A stretch of DNA of 64,000 nucleotides from Microvelia longipes. Lineage: Eukaryota > Arthropoda > Insecta > Hemiptera > Veliidae. The notes under the pieces are model-generated. The model worked only from the letters and a program-made list of their open reading frames with translations, did not search any database and had not been told where the DNA came from. Location: positions 37,794,058 through 37,858,057 of the forward strand of contig JACMZG010001908.1 in the NCBI GenBank assembly GCA_018340805.1, written 5' to 3'. Made by a program: the position numbers and the translations under genes. Every line of letters begins with the position of its first letter. The first letter of the stretch is position 1. Positions 56,548-64,000 of this stretch are shown here, piece by piece.

Positions 56548-56559
56548 TATATAGTAAAA

Positions 56560-56625
56560 CATCTGTGTTATTCCCAGCGGTCACTCATCCATGTCCACGC
56601 CCATCCACTGTCCACTCTCATATTT
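56560..56625 (-). mobile_element. 5S-rRNA-like SINE fragment
   Basis: Minus strand reads GTGGACATGGATGAGTGACC then GCTGGGAATAACACAGATG. It matches the box-C-like head of the other 5S-like copies. The body is missing or unrecognised. Confidence 0.5.
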
Positions 56626-56892
56626 CATTTTTCATATCCATTTTATCATATTTTCTGATGTTTCACAATTTTTAAAAAAACATATACAAGTCATTTGATC
56701 AAATAAAACTAAGGCTGATGTATGTTAGTCTTATACATGAATACATGCGTGCTAAGTTTTAAATTGATCGCAACATTATTCCGCGTTTTATGATTTTTCA
56801 AAATTTATGCCGAGTCATTATTGCGGGTTAATTACGTCGTATAAAATTATTTTCCGGATTGCACAACTTCACCTATAGACTAATTATAATAT

Positions 56893-57124
56893 TAAAAAAA
56901 AAAAAAATAAATGCCCGTTTTAGGGCCTTTCGGCCCATCAGGGTATTCACCCTGCGGGAACCACCTCAGGTGGGTAGCATCTACTACACTCTAAGAATTA
57001 ATTAAAGTTGGCGAAATCTTTTTAATACAAATACTATTCATAAAATCTTAGAGCATAGCCCGGGCTGCGAACCCCGGACCTCCGGTGCCGAAATCGAACG
57101 CCTTAACGATCACGGCCACGGAGG
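56893..57124 (-). mobile_element. tRNA-derived SINE, full-length copy
   Basis: Minus strand begins CCTCCGTGGCCGTGATCGTT with TTAAGGCGTTCGATT, then GGTCCGGGGTTCGCAGCCCG, a tRNA-like box A/box B pair. The body is the same as the 24.6-kb copy (GTAGATGCTACCCACCTGAG, GCAGGGTGAATACCCTGATG, AAAGGCCCTAAAACGGGC), and it ends in a T-run plus TTAAT-like tail (A-run on the + strand). ATTATAATATT lies on both sides as a likely target-site duplication, although the region is AT-rich. Confidence 0.85.
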
Positions 57125-57957
57125 CAGATATTATAATATTAGTCAATATTATAATATCGACAATATATTATATATATTGTAATATATATAATATACAATA
57201 TTATAATATTATTATTATAGACTAAAAAAAATTATAATATTAGTCTATAATAATAATATTATAATATTGTATCAAGTTTCAACTCTCTAACATAAATACA
57301 CTGGGAGATATGATTATAACAGGCACACACATAGAAACAAACAACTTTGTGGAAACCACTCAGGAGTAATAATTCCGGAGTAGATAATTTTGGTGGCATC
57401 CCAGTTTAGGATTTCTTTGCAAACACAATACTTTTCCTATATACCTTCAGTATAAATGAGTAAAAGTAAAAATGCAAATATTCTCGGTTTTCACAGGTGT
57501 CTCAAATTATAGCCCGTATTTTTCCTATTGTATTTTTGATTTATTTCTATACTGTAGATGTTTGTCTCCACACTATCGAGTTTAACATAAAGTGTGTTTC
57601 GAGTTCTCCTTTTATATTTTTGCCAATTTAGCGAACAATGTCTTTTCTCTCCATATTCTGTCGCGGTTTTCACTTGTCTATACGCATGAAGTTCCTCTTT
57701 TTAAATTGCAAAGAAGGATACGATGATTTATGGCTTTCTTATGAATCATGTATACCATCACACCCTTAAAGTGTTTATATAGCTTAGTGGTCGTAATTTG
57801 TAATTCGTCAAACGACTATGGACGGTAACTAGAACATGTGTAAGTCTTAAATAGTATAGTTATAAAAGGATCTTGAGGACTTAAAATAATTTTATTATTT
57901 AAGAACTCGGACCTAACTCGTAGAGTATACTTGGCCATTGGCCATACGTAAGAGACG

Positions 57958-58852
57958 CAGGGTTTTTAAAGATTCTTCATCGTGTGGGTACCTGAAAAGT
58001 ATGGGGGGAGGGGGTAGACACAGTTGTAAAAATTTTTAGGGGGGGGGGGGAAACTTTTTTTTTGTTGAAATATTAAATTAATAGAGTATTTTTAAAAATA
58101 TTTTAAAGTGCCCATAAGTAAAACAATAATAATTTCCAGTAATAAAATAGAGGTACTATTCGTGGGTTCAATACTGGGTAAAACGTTTGAGATGCACCAA
58201 CTATAATCCCTTCATAAATCATGAGATTTTTAAAGATGGTCTTTACCCCCAGTAAACTGACTATTGCAAATTGAAACTTACCATTATTATTTTGGTGAAT
58301 ATCACCCAAATTTGGTAATTTTGGCTCTAATTTTGGTAACTTTTAAAAATGTTAAGTTATACGATACCGTAAAATTACCTATTGTAGAAACTGTATTAAA
58401 TCCTAAAACATTGATACTAATATCAACATATTCCGATTATTTGTTAAGCAATTGTTTGAAATATATCATTGATTTTTGTTCAAAACTACAGTATGAAAAT
58501 GTTTTTAACAAAAATCTATGAAATATATCAAACAATAGCTTGATAAAAATTACCCAAATATAATGAATGATACTGAATGAAACGGCAATACTACGTTACC
58601 CTATTACTTAAATTTACCAAAGAAGTAACTTAATGTTACCAAAAGTAGTAACAATATTATAACATATTTAGGTAATAGTCACTAAAATAATTATGATATA
58701 TTACAATATGGATCTCAACAAGATTTTTTTTGCAGGAGACAATTTTTTATATTTTTTCTCCCTAGCGGAGGGTTACATTTAATTTGTCCTGCCGGGGGGT
58801 ATCCTGGTTGCTCTAGGGGAGGGTTACCCCCCCCCCCCTGAAAGAAACCCTG
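57958..58852. mobile_element. hAT-type non-autonomous element (895 bp)
   Basis: Left end CAGGGTTTTTAAAG and right end CTTTC..AAACCCTG form short inverted termini. They are flanked by AAGAGACG (57950-57957) and AAGAGATG (58853-58860), an 8-bp target duplication with one mismatch, the hAT hallmark. A 12-G run (58039-58050) near the left end and a 12-C run (58827-58838) near the right end are also mirrored. Inner frames encode no recognisable transposase. Confidence 0.75.
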
Positions 58853-60119
58853 AAGAGATGCCTTTATGAATAACAATGTTATGAGGCTGTTGTTTTGAAC
58901 TATTTACTGCTGCTCTCTTGTTATCTTAATCTCTGTTCTCTACATAATATTTGTGTTTTTATTTAATAATCTCATTTGGACTCATTTCAATAACTTTTAC
59001 ACGTTTTGTTTTAAAAAACAACTTAAAAATGAAAAAAAAAATCAAAAAGAAAAATAATGTTTAATAATGTCAACAAGGCTAGTCTAAAAGGCTAGATTTA
59101 ATTAAGAAAGGATGTCACTTCTCTAACAGGGACAGTCAGATAATAACTCGGATAATTTAATTTTCAACACGAATCATAACAAAGATAACAACAAAATTCT
59201 TTACTTTCCAAGTCTACTTTTCTATCTTAAAAAATAAAAAAAAATCTCTAATGCAAAAATGGGAAAGTTTAGGAAAGTTATGGCCAAGTTTTCCTTTCTA
59301 TTTCTTTATTTAAATAATTTTGTTGAAGATTTTTATACTAACAAAAAAATACTATTATAATATTTGCATGATTAAAAGATATTTCATTCCAATTTATTAT
59401 TATTATTTCCTTGTTTTTTTTGTTATTATTAGTTTTCAAAAAGCATATTATTTTTAATATAATATTGTATATAATATATATACCTTGTAATGCTTAACAT
59501 CATTATATTTCATAATTCTTATAAAAAGAAGTTTTATTTTAAAGAACCGTGTAATATATTACTACATATTTTACTCGTATTTCCGTCAAGAAGTAAAAGA
59601 AAAGGGTAAGGCTTCGTGCATAATTGTGATATCCTCTATTGCCAATTTTTATCATATTTTTTTTCAATAGTTTTAATAATCTACATAATTTACACAATTG
59701 TTTACTATAGCATATATGTTGTCTACTGTATACAGATTTCCCGCCCCCCCCCCCGTATTCCATTTCACGACCTTATAAGTTAGATATAGTAATATGGGGG
59801 GTGGTAGTAACTACCAGGCAAGTAGGCCACGTTGTTTGGCCCTTTTGCCAGCTCCCTAAGATAGTGTTCTACTCATTTTAATTTCAAGTGTAGGTATATT
59901 TCATCTAATCTAGGCAGAAGAGCCGTGAATTTCTATGGTTCCTCTCATGCTTTTTCAAGCAATCATACATATTTTCACTGATTCTTATAGTATAGTGAAA
60001 ACTGGGAACAACACGTGCTCTCACTGTAAAACCAAACCTCCACACATTTTAAACCACAAGGTAGAAACAGTTAATGAGGGTCCAAAATTTTGCCTATTAA
60101 GGGTAATACCTTTAATATA

Positions 60120-61320
60120 TTGTTATTCCCAATATATTAAAGGTATTGAATCTTCTATTCGTAGCAATATTAAAAACTTTTAGAACTATGTGAATTTTCT
60201 AAGAAAATCTTCATCTCTTTTAGACTCTGTTCATCATAATGATTACTCATCAGATTACTGCCCTTAAATTTTTAGTAACATTTTCGCTGATTTCTCTAGT
60301 GATTTCTCCCATCCAATAACTCCTACTGTTAGTAGGGTTACAAATATTTCTTCTTCGGTTCCTTTATCTTCACTTTTAATTCCTTATGACTCTGTTCTCT
60401 CGAAACTCTAAAATTAAAAGTCTGACAAAAATCCAGGACCTGATAATATCCTTCTTCCTATTATTCTTAAACATTGTGCATCAATTCTGGCGAATCCTCT
60501 TCACTCCTTAATTAACCTTTCTCTTTCTCGTGGGATTTCCTAACTGTTGAAAACCAGCTTCCTTGTTCCAAATTTTAAATCTGGCGGCAAATTTTCAGTG
60601 AACAACTATTATCCTATTGCTCTTCTTCTTACTATTAAAGTAAAATATTTGTGTCTCTAGTAACTGATGCAATATTTGCCACTCTTCTCCTCTCACCATT
60701 ACTCAACAACATGGTTTCTTACTGTAAGGAATCTTCTTTGTTATCAACACACCTTTTCTTTGATTCATTAAATAACCCTCTTCTTGTTCTAAAAATTGAA
60801 ATCTCGTGGTATTGGCAGTAGTATTTTCAGGTTAGAACCTTACTTTACTGGTCAGAAACAAATAGTTAAATTAAAATCATTTCTTTCCTACTCTTTTCCT
60901 ACCTTTGCTAGAGTCCCTCAAGGCTCTCATCTAGGCCTCTTTCACTTTATTATTTTTATAGATATGTATATTCTATTCTGCCTTTTGTCATATTTCTTCT
61001 TTTTGGCGATGATCTGAAGATTATTAAGATTGTTAATAATGATAAACTTCAAAACTTGTTTTGATTGCCATTACCTACAAAATTCTTTTAATCTTTTCTA
61101 TGACTGGTGCACGGCAATTGGTTTGAAATTAAATATTAAGAAATTTAAAGTTTTATCCTTTTAGAGAAAGAAAATCCCTATTATATTAACAACGAGTCTC
61201 TCGTCTCCTATATCTCGAATAATGAGCCTATCTAATTCTATTCCTGACTTAAAATTTACTGCATCTATTTCTAAATTCAAACCTTTTGTTAATTATCATC
61301 CTCTCACAGTTCAATAGAGT
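60120..61320 (+). pseudogene. Decayed non-LTR reverse transcriptase
   Basis: Reading through many stops and shifts gives, in order, F-L-R-K-S-S-S-L-L-D-S-V, K-N-P-G-P-D-N-I-L-L-P-I-I-L-K (RT block 1), F-K-S-G-G-K-F-S-V-N-N-Y-Y-P-I-A-L-L (block 2), R-V-P-Q-G-S-H-L-G (block 4) and remnants of the F-A-D-D-x-K region around 61000. The order is correct for a Jockey/I-like LINE, but the catalytic aspartates lie in broken frames. Inactive. Confidence 0.8.
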
Positions 61321-61879
61321 ATACTATGTAATTGTTTTGTTTGCATATGCCATATCATAATTTTAACTTATTTTTATTAGTCTATCATTTTACGTGATCA
61401 TCAGTAGTGTTTATGCCTAATCCGACTTTTATATTTTATTTTTCCTTTTAACTAAATGTATACATAATTAAATATGTATACATTAGTGTATATATATATT
61501 ATTACATTATATACATTATTAATTAATATTTGTGTTTATTATATCTTTTACTGTCTTTTTGTTATCTTTCCCACCATCATAATTACATATTTATCACTAT
61601 TACTTTGATGTTATAGCTGTTTTTATTTCATTTCCATTTAATTTCCTCCACAGTGAATGTGATATTTTATTTTTATTATTTTAGTCTTTTCAATTTTTAC
61701 TGCCTTTGGTTATATTATACTGAGTTATATTGTAACTTTATTTTTGATCTTATTTTTGTTAATTTTTATTTTTTGATTTTGTAAAATGGATCACGCCGTG
61801 GACCACAAATAAATAAGCATACTATATTTCGTTTGAATACAAGAGTATCTACAGTTTTTGTTAGATAATTAATGTTAAG

Positions 61880-62040
61880 TAACATCTAGCGTGGCCATTG
61901 CCTGGATAGGTGACCGCTGGGAATGAAACGAATGTATTTGCTCTCTGAGGACAAGTGAAGCTAATACGAAGACGTGTTGCAGTAAAATTTTGTAATTTAT
62001 ATATTCTAGGGAACGAAGTGAGTCGGACAGTATAACATCT
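61880..62040 (+). mobile_element. 5S-rRNA-like SINE copy
   Basis: 61896-61931 reads CATTGCCTGGATAGGTGACC then GCTGGGAATGAAACGA, followed by TCTGAGGACAAGTGAAGC and GGAACGAAGTGAGTCGGACA. This is the same head and body as the 44.7-kb copy. A minus-strand open frame over it is a shadow. Confidence 0.55.
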
Positions 62041-63420
62041 AAATATGCCCTACTCAGTTGGTAAGAAGGGGGTGGTGGGTATTTCATGTACAACCAGTTC
62101 TTACCTGTGGTGAAAATACTTGCTAAAAGTTCTAAAACCTGCAACGAATTAATGAGCGCCACCTCATTCAGAAATTAAATTAAATTATACCCTAGATGGT
62201 GTCTCCTAATAGTGGAAGCCTGAAATAGGATCGGGTAATAACCCTGGTGAATAAGGAAGTCCAGGGTGGGTGAATATTTCCTTAACAAGTATGAGTCAGC
62301 CTTCCCCAGACCAAACTCAGGACCCCCATTCACCACCAAGAAGTTGGTCTCTGATCTAGAGTTTGTTATAATATAAATACAGAATACAAACACAACCATC
62401 AACTCAGGGTGAATAAAGTCTATGAGGCTGGTCCCTAGAATACTGACTCATGCCAGGCAGAATATGAACAGTAAGGTAAATTTTGATGAGGTAATCTGTT
62501 CAGGGTCCCAGGACAATATTCCCAGTAACCAATCAGCTCTAAGTAAGCACTTATTTGTATCCACCTCAAGTTTATGATAATGGAAGTGAAGTACCTGAAA
62601 GTGCTTCCTCTGAGATGATTGGTTCAGTTCAATATGATCCTGAGGACAGTCCCTGAATCTGATTGTTGAATTATGATAAGCTAAAACTAATTTGCTGAAC
62701 TTGAATATAACTTCTGTATTGAATATTATGTACAAGCCCCTCTTTATTTGGAGGGGGTAGACTTTCGTCTTGCCCAGTCCAACCTTGATTTTTAAAGAAG
62801 TGAATATTTCTGTAAAACAGATAAATAAGTATTCTGTGGCCCTAGCTGGATACATAAGTCCCTAAGTTGCTTAAGCCTTGGGGCCCCATTACAAATATCT
62901 CCTACTGGCAGTCATCTGTCAGCCTAATATTAAAACTGGGCTTACAAACTAAAATTATTAAGTATGATCTACTCCGATCATATAAAATAAAATAAAAATA
63001 TGATTTTCTGGTGATGGTTAGGTGAGAGGTGAAGGTGGGTTTGGGTTCCAGCCACTATAAGCCAACTTCGACTTACAGCGACAGACAAAATAGACAGACA
63101 CCAAATAAAAGGTTCGATTTAACCTGTTTTTAATTATGTAACTTTCCTTTGACTAATGAAGTAAGTCAAACATCCAGATATTCACTACGCTACGTTCATG
63201 ACAGGCTGACCCCGGTCATGTATACTTGACAGAATAGTCCACAGCACAGTCAAACAGCATCCAATCAAGAGTTTATCTCTTATATCTCTACCACAGGTGA
63301 ACAGGACGCAACTTAATCCCCAAAAGGGTAACTATACTTGACTAACTGACTTAACAAACACTCCAAAACTAGACTTAAAACGTGCTTCACGTACGCCCAC
63401 TTTCAGACAGCCTAACCTAG
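62041..63420. other. No gene recognised
   Basis: Less AT-rich than average. Successive minus-strand frames (62855-62448, 62402-62175) match no family. A plus-strand stretch around 62590-62655 reads G-S-E-V-P-E-S-A-S-S-E-M-I-G-S-V, which looks mildly protein-like but is bounded by stops. Left unassigned. Confidence 0.4.
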
Positions 63421-64000
63421 CCTATCGTAACCTTCCCTAACCGAAAAGTAAACGACAAAATAAATTAAAATCAAAATTACCACCAAAACTAACAAAACCT
63501 ATTTCCTAACAAATAAAAGAACCAAATAAACCAACTAAAGAAAATCAAATACAATAAAGAAAACCAAGAACCTTCTACGACAACCTAAATTAGACGCCCC
63601 TGGCGCCCCCTAAAACTCAAGTAGCTCCCGCGCAAATTCAAAGTGATAAAATTACTCAGCGAAGTACAAATTCAAATAAAACTAAATCACTTCTAATTTT
63701 CTGATATAAAATTATAAAATAAGTGATTAATAAATAAAATAATCTGTTACAAAAGAACGCATTTTACAGAAATGTCAAATGCTAAAATTAAAAACGCAAT
63801 ATTGGTTGAAGTCGTTGTTACAAAACATAGTTAAAGATTTCAGAACTATGTCTTGGATATCAGATCTGTTTTTGATATAAGTTTCCTATTTATCGTATTA
63901 TCAAGCATGTTTTTTATCAGTTCATTGATTTGTTATACGGACTATTGATCTTAATATTTTTTATTTGTTCAGCAAGGAATTATCTTTCTTTCTCTGTTTT
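63421..64000. other. A/C-rich, G-poor segment then AT-rich end of window
   Basis: 63421-63600 on the + strand is very poor in G, then a short GC-rich piece CGCCCCTGGCGCCCCC (about 63594-63610). The remainder is AT-rich without features. Confidence 0.5.

Noticed and set aside
57055..57124. Genuine tRNA gene
   Set aside because: The box A/B-like head is fused to a SINE body with an A-run tail and target duplication, and the acceptor stem does not pair convincingly.
61875..62162. Minus-strand frame with K-Y-P-P-P-P-S, like the galactosyltransferase linker V-K-Y-P-P-P-P-S in exon 5
   Set aside because: The match is a short low-complexity coincidence on the opposite strand, over a 5S-like SINE.
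62448..62855. 135-codon minus-strand frame near the window end
   Set aside because: No recognised domain or splice partner. Plus-strand reading of part of the same region looks equally protein-like, so neither is convincing.
63408..63445. CCTAACCTAG..CCCTAACC resembling insect telomere repeat (CCTAA)n
   Set aside because: Only a few degenerate units without a regular period; too short to call telomeric.

Overview
This window looks like nuclear DNA of an arthropod, most likely an insect. It is AT-rich, its genes are split into short exons by repeat-filled introns with GT..AG borders, and it carries non-LTR retrotransposon fragments, SINEs, foldback DNA elements and long (AT)n tracts. There are no bacterial-style operons. 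The species cannot be named from the sequence.

Two protein-coding genes can be reconstructed exon by exon on the + strand. The first (598-18348, 8 coding exons, 453 codons) is a complete multi-pass amino acid transporter of the AAAP (SLC32/36/38-like) family. All exon phases agree and it ends in a stop codon with poly(A) signals. The second (21306 to 40247, five coding exons, about 365 codons) is the 5' part of a procollagen galactosyltransferase / glycosyltransferase-25 family gene. It has a signal peptide, the N-terminal glycosyltransferase domain with a D-S-D metal-binding motif, and the start of the C-terminal GT25 domain. The remaining exons were not found in the last 23.7 kb. Two orphan exon candidates are weaker: a minus-strand terminal exon at 45924-46163 that resembles a GPCR or channel cytoplasmic tail, and a plus-strand open segment at 50826-51024. 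The two main genes are neighbours in the same orientation, and nothing suggests a functional link between them.

Layout: 1-18.4 kb holds the transporter. Its 10.5-kb first intron contains a 39/78-bp minisatellite (0.7-2.4 kb), a homopolymer-poor, featureless stretch (3.7-7.5 kb), two arrays of about 80 bp (8.1-9.0 kb) and dispersed repeats. Introns 3, 4, 6 and 7 each contain one foldback (MITE-like) element. 18.4-21.3 kb is intergenic. 21.3-40.2 kb is the galactosyltransferase gene, whose introns hold four non-LTR retrotransposon fragments, clustered copies of a repeat I call R1, and copies of an (AT)n-associated repeat I call R2. 40.2-64 kb is almost entirely repeats: a 954-bp tandem duplication (41.6-43.4 kb), 5S-rRNA-like and tRNA-like SINEs, a 2.66-kb near-perfect palindrome overlapping a 1.6-kb direct repeat (52.5-56.5 kb), an 895-bp hAT-type non-autonomous element with an 8-bp target duplication (58 kb), and decayed reverse transcriptase sequence (60.1-61.3 kb).

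No new protein system was found. The most interesting content is mobile-element biology: the SINE families, the hAT and foldback elements, and the nested palindrome. All family names rest on motif recognition by eye. No database search was run.
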